NCBI GenBank assembly: GCA_022763185.1
Contig: JALEGL010000015.1
Coordinates: 202,036 to 266,035 of the forward strand
Length of the DNA stretch: 64,000 nt
Reading direction: 5' to 3'
Source of the DNA: a bacterium
Lineage (GTDB): Bacteria; Bdellovibrionota_G; JALEGL01
Translations under genes and position numbers: made by a program
Notes under the pieces: model-generated
What the model saw: the letters and a program-made list of their open reading frames with translations, nothing else
Database searches by the model: none
What the model was told of the DNA's origin: nothing
In this document: positions 17,616 to 25,592 of the stretch, piece after piece
Layout of the letters: each line of letters opens with the position of its first letter
Position numbering within the stretch: position 1 is the first letter of the stretch

Positions 17616-17829
17616 CTTAATTATAAGTGCTCTTAAGTTTGTTTTGAAAGCTTACAAACTCTTTGTGTCCCCTTTTTTGGGAACCCGCTGTCGATTTCAT
17701 CCCAGTTGTTCAGAGTATTGTTTAGAAGCCATAGAAAAAAAAGGTCTAGTTTACGGCACGTTTTTAGCGCTTAAGCGCATTGTTCGTTGCAATCCTTGGT
17801 ACAGCGGCAAAGACCATGTTTTAGAATAA
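17605..17829 (+). CDS. yidD: Membrane protein insertion efficiency factor YidD
   Basis: Small amphipathic membrane-associated protein that supports YidC-dependent insertion. The 74 residues include the conserved cysteine-rich core T-R-C-R-F-H-P-S-C-S-E-Y and later R-C-N-P-W, the YidD (DUF37) signature. It starts inside rnpA and lies 43 bases before yidC. Confidence 0.95.
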   Translation: MLHSLIISALKFVLKAYKLFVSPFLGTRCRFHPSCSEYCLEAIEKKGLVYGTFLALKRIVRCNPWYSGKDHVLE

Positions 17830-17872
17830 CGATGTTTGTTTAAAAAGAATTAAAGAGAAGGATAGATAAAAA

Positions 17873-19579
17873 ATGCAAAATTCAGAAAATAAACCCGAAG
17901 GCCGTTTTTTTCTGGCCATGGCCATGACTTTTGGTTTCTTGTTTGTGTGGTACAATTATTTAGCACCCAAACCAAGCCCAACAACAAAAGAAAAAGTTTC
18001 TAAGCAGCAGTCCGCCTCTACAAGAGATAAAATAACAGAGTCTAAACAACAACAAGCAACGAGCGATGAAAGTGCCTTAGCCGAAGCTCAAACAGCCACA
18101 GCTTTTCAAACACCTGCGCAAGTTTTGCCGCAGAAGCCACAGATTAAACCCGAACAAAAAAAGATTGAAAACCAGCACTTTGCCTTAAGCTTTACCAACC
18201 AAGGTGGGGGTTTGCTTAAAGCGGTGTCTAAAGATCACATGAAAGTAAAAGATGGCCAAGACGGTGTTGTGCTTTTAGCTTCTACAAAACATAAGACTTT
18301 ACCCTTGTCTTGGCTGTTTGAAGTCAACGGTCAAAGCATTGATACCAGTACCCTGCCATTTAACATGGTCTTCAATGCCAGTGAGAATCGGGTTGAATTC
18401 AATCAAGAATTGGCCAAAGGTCTGTCTTTAACAAAAAGTTTTTCCTGGCAAGAAGACGGATACGTGATTGCTCACACGGTAAAGTTGAACAACAGTGGAG
18501 AGATGGCGTATACGGTTAAGCCAGTCATAGAACTTGCAGCTCAAGAAGCGGTAAAAGCTGAGAAAAAACGCAGCTTCTTTTTTGCACCGCAATTGAATAA
18601 GCTTAGTGGTGTGGCCTATATTGGCGATGATGTAGAACGCTGGACCATTGATAAATTTGGCACCCAAGAAGAGCCTGCAAAAATACCAACCGGGGGCATA
18701 GAGTGGATTGGTTTTGATAAACAGTACTTTTTGTTTTCTGCCTTACCCAAAGAAGGCCGTTGGGAAAAGCTTAACCTAGAACAAGCTGAAGGAGTTAAAG
18801 AGGGCGTGGTCTCTGCCTATTATCCCACATGGAATTTGGCGGCAGGTCAGCAAAAAAGTTATGCAGTAGATATCTATGCTGGGCCCAAAGATATTAAAGT
18901 TTTAGAGCAAACCAAACCCGGTCTTGAGCGAGCGATTGATTTGGGTTCATGGTTGGGGCCTATTGCTAGACCCATTTTACGTTTTTTAAAATTTTTGCAT
19001 AATTTTGTATCCAATTATGGAGTGGCTATTATTGTTTTGACGGTGTTGGTGCGTTTGTTGATGTTCCCTTTAACGCAAATTCAAGCCAAGAGCATGAAGA
19101 AAATGTCTTTGCACAAGCCGCAAATGGATGCTCTAAAAGAACAGTACAAAGATGATCGAGAAGCTTACTCCAGAGAATTGATGAGCTATATGCGCGAACA
19201 TCGGATTAACCCAGCTTCTGGATGTTTTTTATTGATTTTACAAATGCCGGTCTTTTTTGCCTTGTATCGTGTATTGTACAACTCTATTGAGTTAAGGCAT
19301 GCCCCGTTTTTTGGCTGGATCACCGACTTGTCTGCGCATGATCCATACTTTGTTTTGCCGGTATTGTTGGGAATAAGCATGTTCTTCCAACAAAAATTAA
19401 CGCCAACTGCCGGTGTTGATCCTGCACAACAACAGATGATGAAGTTTATTCCATTGATGTTTACCGTGTTCATGATCTTTTTACCCGCTGGTTTGAATTT
19501 ATACATTTTGGTCAGTACCTTATGGGGCGTAGCTCAGCAGTACTGGATTCAAAAAGGCACAACGGCAGTAACAGCCTAA
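17873..19579 (+). CDS. yidC: Membrane protein insertase YidC
   Basis: Inserts and folds inner-membrane proteins, alone or with SecYEG. The 568-residue protein is the Gram-negative type: an N-terminal membrane anchor (F-F-L-A-M-A-M-T-F-G-F), a Q/K/T-rich linker, a large periplasmic beta-sandwich domain (about 95-355) with the Q-G-G-G-L motif, and the C-terminal insertase core with five membrane segments starting near N-Y-G-V-A-I-I-V-L-T. The linker at residues 35-95 has low complexity. It is part of the rpmH-rnpA-yidD cluster. Confidence 0.96.
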   Translation: MQNSENKPEGRFFLAMAMTFGFLFVWYNYLAPKPSPTTKEKVSKQQSASTRDKITESKQQQATSDESALAEAQTATAFQTPAQVLPQKPQIKPEQKKIENQHFALSFTNQGGGLLKAVSKDHMKVKDGQDGVVLLASTKHKTLPLSWLFEVNGQSIDTSTLPFNMVFNASENRVEFNQELAKGLSLTKSFSWQEDGYVIAHTVKLNNSGEMAYTVKPVIELAAQEAVKAEKKRSFFFAPQLNKLSGVAYIGDDVERWTIDKFGTQEEPAKIPTGGIEWIGFDKQYFLFSALPKEGRWEKLNLEQAEGVKEGVVSAYYPTWNLAAGQQKSYAVDIYAGPKDIKVLEQTKPGLERAIDLGSWLGPIARPILRFLKFLHNFVSNYGVAIIVLTVLVRLLMFPLTQIQAKSMKKMSLHKPQMDALKEQYKDDREAYSRELMSYMREHRINPASGCFLLILQMPVFFALYRVLYNSIELRHAPFFGWITDLSAHDPYFVLPVLLGISMFFQQKLTPTAGVDPAQQQMMKFIPLMFTVFMIFLPAGLNLYILVSTLWGVAQQYWIQKGTTAVTA

Positions 19580-19986
19580 GCTGTTAAAAGGAGAGAAAAA
19601 GAGAGAGATTGTCGAGATTATAAAAGAGAGCGAAGTGGGATGAACCCTCTGCTGATTGGGCAAGAGCCCTCAAGGCATCGCTTATCATAAAGAATAATCT
19701 CATTTGAGATAAGGAGCAGGCATAAAGAGAAAATTTCCGCAAAGTTATTTTACATGACTGAGCGCATGAAAGTGAAAAATAATAGAATGCACAGGAGACG
19801 AGATTTTATATCGATGTCGACCTCGGGTGGACTGAATAATTATTTCGTGAAGTCATTGAGTATGGCTGAAAGCACGGGAGTGAAAAAACAAAAACCGCGT
19901 TTTTTGTTTTTGAGAGGGTCGTGAGACTGTCTACAAAGAGAGCGAAGCGGGAGGGGGATGATCCCCCCTTAAAACAAGGAGGATAA
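19580..19986. repeat. Repeat-containing intergenic region between yidC and jag
   Basis: No confident gene in 407 bases. AAAGAGAGCGAAG occurs exactly at 19623-19635 and 19935-19947. A 43-base unit at 19738-19780 recurs at 19846-19888 with 29 identical positions, most changes being transitions. A hairpin with GGGC-N4-GCCC (near 19658) has a relative downstream of mnmE. A 56-codon frame at 19754-19924 spans both 43-base units but has no ribosome binding site. GGGGGAT-G-ATCCCCC at 19953-19967 lies just before the jag ribosome binding site. Confidence 0.65.
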
Positions 19987-21036
19987 ATGAATCAAGCAAT
20001 TGAACATGACATAGACCATGAGTGGTTGGAAATTGAAGGTAAAAATAGAGAGGATGCTTTGGAAAGAGCGTGTGTGGCGCTGAACACAACCAAAGCCTAT
20101 TTAGACTTTGAGTTTTTAAATGATAAACAAACCAAGTTGCGCGCACGCAAAAGTGAAGAAGAGCAACAACATCATGAGAAAAAAACCAAGCCGGGCAAAA
20201 ATGGCAACAAACGGCAAGACAAAACCACCCATGCTAAATCCAATGAAGAAGAACAAGCAGTAGAAGAAGTATATGTTGACCCAACGGATATGGGAAACAA
20301 TGCCAAGGCTATTTTAGAAAAAATATTATCCTACATTGATGACAGTGTGGAGGTAGATCTAAAAGAAACTGAAAATAAAATTTACTTGGATGTTTTGGGT
20401 GAAGGCACAGGTTTGGTGATTGGTAAGCGTGGGCAAACTTTGGAAGCTTTGCAACATGTTGTGGCCAAGGGCATCGGCCTTGATAGAAGTTCTGACAAGC
20501 GTTTGGTTCTTGATGCGGAAGGTTACAGAGAGCGTCGTCAGGAAAGTTTAAAATCCTTGGCTTATAAAATGGCGTCCAAGGCAAGTCGCGAACGTCGCTC
20601 TATTAGCCTTGAGCCGATGAGTGCCATGGATAGACGGGTTGTGCATATGGCTTTGGCCAATAATCGCCAGATCAATACCAAAAGTGTGGGTGAAGGTTTG
20701 GGCCGCAAAGTGATGATTGTTCCTAAAAATGCTAGAAAAAGTGGCAACAGTCGCTCCAATGATAGAAATGGCAATCGTAGAAGCAACAACAACGGTAACT
20801 ACAAAAGTGATAGAGAAAAATCACCGCGTTTGGCCAGTGGTTCAAGTCGCATGCATGATTCTTATGATGTGCCGCATGCCCCCAATATGGATGTCTTTCC
20901 AGACAATATAGATGAGCTTGCAGAATTGCCAGAGCATGAGCTAGAAGCGCATTTGGATTCCACTCCAACTGAGGCAGTGGCTAACAAAGAAAATAAGCCC
21001 AAAGCAAAATTGGTAACACGCCAAGACAAAGAGTAA
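19987..21036 (+). CDS. jag: RNA-binding protein Jag/KhpB
   Basis: RNA-binding protein of the Jag/KhpB (SpoIIIJ-associated) family, thought to act post-transcriptionally on envelope and division functions, often with KhpA. Three modules are visible: Jag-N (W-L-E-I-E-G-K-N-R-E-D-A-L), a KH domain with G-L-V-I-G-K-R-G-Q-T-L, and R3H (S-A-M-D-R-R-V-V-H-M-A-L). At 349 residues it is longer than most: a low-complexity K/E/Q linker separates Jag-N from KH, and an N/R/S-rich then acidic tail follows R3H. AAGGAGG precedes ATG 19987. Confidence 0.93.
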   Translation: MNQAIEHDIDHEWLEIEGKNREDALERACVALNTTKAYLDFEFLNDKQTKLRARKSEEEQQHHEKKTKPGKNGNKRQDKTTHAKSNEEEQAVEEVYVDPTDMGNNAKAILEKILSYIDDSVEVDLKETENKIYLDVLGEGTGLVIGKRGQTLEALQHVVAKGIGLDRSSDKRLVLDAEGYRERRQESLKSLAYKMASKASRERRSISLEPMSAMDRRVVHMALANNRQINTKSVGEGLGRKVMIVPKNARKSGNSRSNDRNGNRRSNNNGNYKSDREKSPRLASGSSRMHDSYDVPHAPNMDVFPDNIDELAELPEHELEAHLDSTPTEAVANKENKPKAKLVTRQDKE

Positions 21037-21046
21037 TACACATGGA

Positions 21047-21084
21047 TAAGCCTTGTCTTTATGTTGGATAAGGCTTAGTGTTTT
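21047..21084 (+). terminator. Possible terminator after jag
   Basis: TAAGCCTT (21047-21054) and AAGGCTTA (21070-21077) form a perfect 8-base stem with a 15-base loop, followed by GTGTTTT. It ends 8 bases before mnmE, so read-through is likely. Confidence 0.4.
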
Positions 21085-21092
21085 AGATTGAT

Positions 21093-22472
21093 ATGTCTAT
21101 AAAAATAAAGCATCGCCAGTGCATTGTTGCCCCTGCAACCGGACCTGCACGCGGCGGTTTGGGTGTCTTGCGTTTATCGGGTGACAAGGCTTTAGAAATA
21201 GCCCAAAAATTTTTTAAATTCAGATCAGAACCAGAAAAGATGCACAGTCACCGCATGTATTATGGCGATGTTGTTGATCAAGAGGGTCAAGCCATAGACG
21301 ATGGTTACCTTGTGTTTTTTAAATCGCCACATTCCTACACCGGTGAAGATACGGTTGAATTTTCTTTGCACGGCAATCCCGTGACCTTAAGCCATATTAC
21401 AGATTTAATATGCCAGTATGGTCAGGCTCGCATGGCTGAACCTGGTGAGTTTACCCAACGCGCTTTTCTCAATGAAAAAATGAGTTTGACTCAAGCTGAA
21501 GCGGTGGCAGAGTTCATCCACGCTTCTTCAGTTGAGGCGTCGCACTATGCCCGCGTTCGTCTGCAGGGCCAGTTGGCTCAACAGATAGAAGAACTTTACA
21601 TGCAGGCTTTGGAAGTTTTGGCAGAGTGTGAAGCAGACATTGACTTTCCAGATGAAAACTTACCCATAGAAGATAAACCGCACATTATAAAAAAACTGGA
21701 ACAGGTTATTGACCGTTTGCAAAAACTACTGCACGGATATAATGCAACGCATAAAATGCATGAGGGGTTTCATGTGGCTTTGTTGGGCCAACCCAATGTG
21801 GGCAAGTCGTCTTTATTCAATGCTCTGTTGCAAGAAGACAGGGCTTTGGTGTCAGATATAGCGGGTACAACCCGTGATCGCATTGAAGAACAATTGCTTA
21901 TTTCTGGTTGTCCTGTAAAGTTAATCGATACGGCCGGTCTACGTGAAAATACAGAGGATCAAATTGAACAAGCCGGGATGAAGTTAAGTTTGAAAAGTCT
22001 GGAAAAAGCAGATTTGGTTTGTGTTTTGATGGATTCGGCGGAGTCCGTTGAGTTTGCAGCTATTCTTGCGGCCCAGAAAATTTATAACTTTAAGCTTTGG
22101 ACCTTGATCAATAAGGTTGATCTTGATCCCAGCTTACAGAACTTACATGCGCCGCAAGACAATGTTTTTGTCGTGTCAGCAAAAACCAAGCAAGGGCTGG
22201 ATACATTGCTGCAGGCTTTGGAGACTTTGATCCAAAATGAACTGAGTGATGAAAAAGTCTTGCTTGGAAACCTACGTCAGAAAAGGCTAATCGATCGATC
22301 TCTAGAATCGTTTTTAAGCGCCAAAAAAAATTGGCTAAGGGGTCAGGCAGAGGAATTTGTGGCTTTGGAGCTTAGAGAGGGAATGCGGGCTTTGATGGTT
22401 TTGTTGGGAAAAGAGGATTTGACCGAAGAAATCTTGGATACGGTGTTTTCCAAGTTTTGTGTTGGAAAGTAA
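21093..22472 (+). CDS. mnmE: tRNA modification GTPase MnmE
   Basis: With MnmG it makes the 5-(carboxymethyl)aminomethyl modification at tRNA wobble uridine 34. The N-terminal folate-binding domain has A-T-G-P-A-R-G-G-L; the G domain shows G232-Q-P-N-V-G-K-S-S, D-I-A-G-T-T-R-D, D-T-A-G and N-K-V-D; the C-terminus ends in F-C-V-G-K with the conserved cysteine. Length of 459 residues is standard. It lies in the cluster that also encodes its partner MnmG, one gene downstream. Confidence 0.96.
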   Translation: MSIKIKHRQCIVAPATGPARGGLGVLRLSGDKALEIAQKFFKFRSEPEKMHSHRMYYGDVVDQEGQAIDDGYLVFFKSPHSYTGEDTVEFSLHGNPVTLSHITDLICQYGQARMAEPGEFTQRAFLNEKMSLTQAEAVAEFIHASSVEASHYARVRLQGQLAQQIEELYMQALEVLAECEADIDFPDENLPIEDKPHIIKKLEQVIDRLQKLLHGYNATHKMHEGFHVALLGQPNVGKSSLFNALLQEDRALVSDIAGTTRDRIEEQLLISGCPVKLIDTAGLRENTEDQIEQAGMKLSLKSLEKADLVCVLMDSAESVEFAAILAAQKIYNFKLWTLINKVDLDPSLQNLHAPQDNVFVVSAKTKQGLDTLLQALETLIQNELSDEKVLLGNLRQKRLIDRSLESFLSAKKNWLRGQAEEFVALELREGMRALMVLLGKEDLTEEILDTVFSKFCVGK

Positions 22473-22483
22473 AGTGGGTGAAG

Positions 22484-22551
22484 GTTTGTTTTTTCCATGT
22501 TCGGCTGATCGGGCTTTGCCCTCAAGGCCTTCACATAGGAAAAAAGCAAAC
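22484..22551 (+). promoter_or_regulatory. Long intercistronic stem-loop after mnmE
   Basis: The arm 22484-22500 (GTTTG, six T, CCATGT) pairs with 22533-22551 over 17 base pairs with two single-base bulges. The loop contains a second hairpin, GGGC-TTT-GCCC (22511-22521), followed by TCAAGG. There is no T run after the outer stem, so it looks more like a processing or stability element than a terminator. Confidence 0.5.
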
Positions 22552-22579
22552 TTAACTGAAGAGAAAAGAGGGTGACGTT

Positions 22580-23335
22580 ATGAATCATGTTTCACGTGAA
22601 ACATCGCTGGATATAAACAGTTATATCAATATAAAAAATTTATGGTTTAAGGATGTTTTTCCTGACGCTGATCCGTGGGCTGTCTTGATCGCCAAACACA
22701 AAGAGGCTTGGCTAAAAAACTATATTGCCAATGAAAACCATCATCAACTGGGCGGTATTGAGCTGGATGCAACAGGTTTGCTGCAAAAAGATAGGGTTTT
22801 AGAGCATCCACAAGGTGAGAAAAGTATCATCAAAGCTGGGGCGATCATTGCCAGTGACGGTGTTGTGCTGATGCCGGGTTGCTTGATTGAGGCTGGGGCT
22901 TATGTAGCGGGCCCAAGCGTTTTAGGCCCCAAGACCACTGTTAGGCATGCAGCCTATGTTCGCGGTGGCGTGATTACAGGTGAGGGTTGTGTGATTGGAC
23001 ATAGCACAGAAGTAAAAAGTTCCATTTTTGCCAACGATGCCAAAGCAGCACACTTTGCCTACGTCGGTGATAGTGTTTTGGGGCATGCGGTTAATTTGGG
23101 AGCAGGAACCAAACTTTCCAATTTAAAAATAATTGCAGGCAACATCAAACTTAAGTTTGAGGATAAAACCGTGGATACCGGCTTAAGGAAATTTGGGGCC
23201 ATTTTGGGAGATACTTCTCAGACTGGGTGTAATACAGTGCTTAATCCCGGTGTGGTTTTGGGCAAGCAAAGTTTGGTTTATCCCTGCGTGGCTGTAAAAA
23301 AGGGCTTGTATAAAGCTAAAAGTTTCATTAAGTAG
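22580..23335 (+). CDS. Left-handed beta-helix (hexapeptide repeat) protein, GlmU C-terminus-like
   Basis: After an N-terminal helical part, residues 85-250 show imperfect hexapeptide repeats (I-I-A-S-D-G, V-L-M-P-G-C, I-E-A-G-A-Y, V-I-G-H-S-T and later) as in the acyltransferase half of GlmU and other sugar-nucleotide enzymes. There is no nucleotidyltransferase domain. The stretch H-A-A-Y-V-R-G-G-V and the K-L-S-N-L-K-I motif are as in GlmU-like proteins, but the substrate is unknown. A perfect parS site covers codons 3-8, so the first residues M-N-H-V-S-R-E-T are dictated by it. It ends seven bases before mnmG. Confidence 0.72.
   Translation: MNHVSRETSLDINSYINIKNLWFKDVFPDADPWAVLIAKHKEAWLKNYIANENHHQLGGIELDATGLLQKDRVLEHPQGEKSIIKAGAIIASDGVVLMPGCLIEAGAYVAGPSVLGPKTTVRHAAYVRGGVITGEGCVIGHSTEVKSSIFANDAKAAHFAYVGDSVLGHAVNLGAGTKLSNLKIIAGNIKLKFEDKTVDTGLRKFGAILGDTSQTGCNTVLNPGVVLGKQSLVYPCVAVKKGLYKAKSFIK
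22588..22603. promoter_or_regulatory. parS: parS centromere site 1
   Basis: TGTTTCACGTGAAACA, a perfect 16-base palindrome identical to the chromosomal parS consensus bound by ParB. It lies within the first codons of the hexapeptide-repeat gene and is read as V-S-R-E-T. Confidence 0.95.
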
Positions 23336-23342
23336 AGAACGA

Positions 23343-25211
23343 ATGTTTGATGTATTGGTCATAGGTGCAGGACATGCCGGCATAGAGGCAGCTTTGGCTG
23401 CAGCACGCAAGGGTGTTAAAACCTGCCTGCTGACGGGTAATTTGGATAGAATAGGGCATATGTCCTGTAATCCAGCCATTGGCGGCGTGGGCAAAGGTCA
23501 TATTGTAAAGGAAGTGGATGCTTTGGGCGGTGAAATGGCCAAAGCCATTGATCATACGGGCATACAGTTTAGAACCTTGAACACCAAAAAAGGACCGGCA
23601 GTGCGAGCCAGCAGGGCTCAGGCTGATAAATACTTGTACGCAGCTTACATGAAAAACGTGGTTGAAAACACGCCCAACCTACATGTTAAACAGGGTATGG
23701 CCGTGGATTTATGTTTCAATGATCAAGCCTGTACGGGTGTGATCACTGAAATGGGTGAAGCGCTTAGCGCAAAAAAAACCATCATCACCACCGGAACCTT
23801 TCTCAATGGTTTGATTCATATTGGTCAGTTTCAACAAGCAGCTGGCCGTCATGGCGACTTACCGGCTTTAGGCTTAAGTGATGCGTTGATCAAAGCCGGC
23901 TTTAGCTTGGGTCGTTTAAAAACGGGGACTGTACCCAGACTGGATGCACGAAGCATTGATTACAGCAAGTTAGAAGAGCAGCCAGGCGATACGCCTTTGC
24001 CCCTATTTTCTTTTTATGGACAAAGTACACAGGTTAAGCAAGTGCCCTGTCACATCACCTACACCAATCTAGAAACCCATAAAATTATTGAAGACCATTT
24101 GCATGAATCGGCGATGTACAGCGGCAATATCCAAGGTGCCGGTCCCCGCTACTGTCCGTGCATAGAAGATAAAGTAGTGCGTTTTGCTGACAAAGACCGC
24201 CATCAAATTTTTCTTGAACCCGAAGGCCTAAGTACACAAGAGATCTACCCCAACGGTTTATCTAATTCTTTACCTTTGCCGGTACAGCTCAAGTTTTTGC
24301 GCAGCATTGAGGGTTTGGAAAATGTAGAGATGATGCGTCCAGGCTATGCCATTGAGTATGATTATGCCGATCCAACCCAGCTTAAAAGCAGTTTAGAAAC
24401 CAAACAAGTCCCCAATTTGTATTTGGCTGGGCAGATCAACGGTACCACGGGTTATGAAGAAGCAGCGGGCCAAGGATTATTGGCCGGTGCTAACGCAGCT
24501 GCAAGCATACTTGGTCAGGACAGTTTAGATCTTAACCGCAGCAATTCTTATATTGGGGTGATGGTTGATGATCTGATTACCAAAGGTGTGAAAGAGCCAT
24601 ACCGAATGTTCACTTCCAGGGCAGAGCACCGTTTGCACCTACGTGAGGATAACGCAGATGAGCGATTGATGCCTCTGGCTTTTGAGCAAGGACTTGTTTC
24701 ACGTGAAACATTTGCCTTGTTTGAACAAAAAATGCAGGCCATTGAAAGCTGTGAACAAAAACTCAAAAACCATAAAATATCACCCACACCTCAGATGCAA
24801 GAACAACTAAAAGATCTAGGGACCACAGGCTTAAAAAAACAAAGTGATTTAACCGAGCTGCTGCGGCGACCGGAGGTGTCTTGGGAAGATATTTTAATCC
24901 TTGATCCTAGCCTCAAAGATGTTTCACGTGAAACATTTGCTCAGACCTGTATCCGCATTAAATATGCTGGCTATATCAAACGGGCGCAAAATGAAGTGAG
25001 TTTGGCTGAGAAAGAGGATAATGCCAAAATCCCAGAAGATTTTGATTACAGTCAGGTCCCAAGCTTATCCAATGAAGTACGAGAAAAACTCAACAACATT
25101 CGTCCTAGCACTTTGGGGCAAGCATCAAGAATATCTGGCATGACACCGGCGGCTGTATCAATCTTGCATGTTTTTCTTAAGAAAAGCATGCAAGTACAAA
25201 CATTAAAGTAA
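23343..25211 (+). CDS. mnmG: tRNA uridine-5-carboxymethylaminomethyl modification enzyme MnmG
   Basis: FAD-dependent partner of MnmE in wobble-uridine modification. The N-terminal dinucleotide-binding motif is [10 protein letters not shown]; later come [11 protein letters not shown] and the [10 protein letters not shown]-type motif (here [16 protein letters not shown]), and the C-terminal helical domain ends in the usual [13 protein letters not shown]. Length of 622 residues is normal. Two parS sites are embedded in the C-terminal third, both read as V-S-R-E-T-F-A. It ends three bases from a convergent gene. Confidence 0.97.
   Translation: MFDVLVIGAGHAGIEAALAAARKGVKTCLLTGNLDRIGHMSCNPAIGGVGKGHIVKEVDALGGEMAKAIDHTGIQFRTLNTKKGPAVRASRAQADKYLYAAYMKNVVENTPNLHVKQGMAVDLCFNDQACTGVITEMGEALSAKKTIITTGTFLNGLIHIGQFQQAAGRHGDLPALGLSDALIKAGFSLGRLKTGTVPRLDARSIDYSKLEEQPGDTPLPLFSFYGQSTQVKQVPCHITYTNLETHKIIEDHLHESAMYSGNIQGAGPRYCPCIEDKVVRFADKDRHQIFLEPEGLSTQEIYPNGLSNSLPLPVQLKFLRSIEGLENVEMMRPGYAIEYDYADPTQLKSSLETKQVPNLYLAGQINGTTGYEEAAGQGLLAGANAAASILGQDSLDLNRSNSYIGVMVDDLITKGVKEPYRMFTSRAEHRLHLREDNADERLMPLAFEQGLVSRETFALFEQKMQAIESCEQKLKNHKISPTPQMQEQLKDLGTTGLKKQSDLTELLRRPEVSWEDILILDPSLKDVSRETFAQTCIRIKYAGYIKRAQNEVSLAEKEDNAKIPEDFDYSQVPSLSNEVREKLNNIRPSTLGQASRISGMTPAAVSILHVFLKKSMQVQTLK
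24695..24710. promoter_or_regulatory. parS: parS centromere site 2
   Basis: Perfect TGTTTCACGTGAAACA inside mnmG, in the frame V-S-R-E-T. Confidence 0.95.
24920..24935. promoter_or_regulatory. parS: parS centromere site 3
   Basis: Perfect TGTTTCACGTGAAACA inside mnmG, 225 bases after site 2 and in the same reading frame. Confidence 0.95.
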
Positions 25212-25214
25212 TGG

Positions 25215-25514
25215 TTAATTTTGTTTCTTGCAGTTACTGAGTCTAAAGATTTGGTAGACGGTAACTATTCTGCCATCAAGGCTTAATCTAAGAGCTTTGA
25301 TATTGGACTCACATCCAGAATAAACTGCGTTTTTATCAAGTTCAGAGATATAGTCAGCAATACTTGAGCTCATAGGCATTAAGCTGCCATTAAAGCCTTC
25401 GTAGGGTCTAAGCATCCAGGAGGCATTAAGATTGTATAATTCAAAGGGGTGAATTTGAGCAAAAGCGCTGCTAGATAAACATACTATGAGGGCAAGCAAG
25501 GTCTTTTTGAACAT
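25215..25514 (-). CDS. Small secreted protein of unknown function
   Basis: A 99-residue product with a clear signal peptide (M-F-K-K-T-L-L-A-L-I-V-C-L-S-S-S-A-F-A-Q) when started at ATG 25514; an upstream TTG at 25550 would mask the signal. The mature part is about 80 residues with two cysteines (in S-G-C-E and S-N-C-K) that could pair. No family is recognised. It converges with mnmG with a three-base gap and lies downstream of the next minus-strand gene, 78 bases away, possibly in one transcript. Confidence 0.65.
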   Translation of the reverse strand: MFKKTLLALIVCLSSSAFAQIHPFELYNLNASWMLRPYEGFNGSLMPMSSSIADYISELDKNAVYSGCESNIKALRLSLDGRIVTVYQIFRLSNCKKQN

Positions 25515-25592
25515 GAACAAGCGAATATCAAACGCATGATTAAAGGTCAAGGGTTGAAAAATTCTGTTGCAGGCTATGGTGAGAAAGAGGGC

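Noticed and set aside
19754-19924. 56-codon frame in the yidC-jag gap
   Set aside because: No ribosome binding site, and changes between its two internal repeats are not biased to synonymous positions, so coding is not supported; kept only as part of the repeat region.
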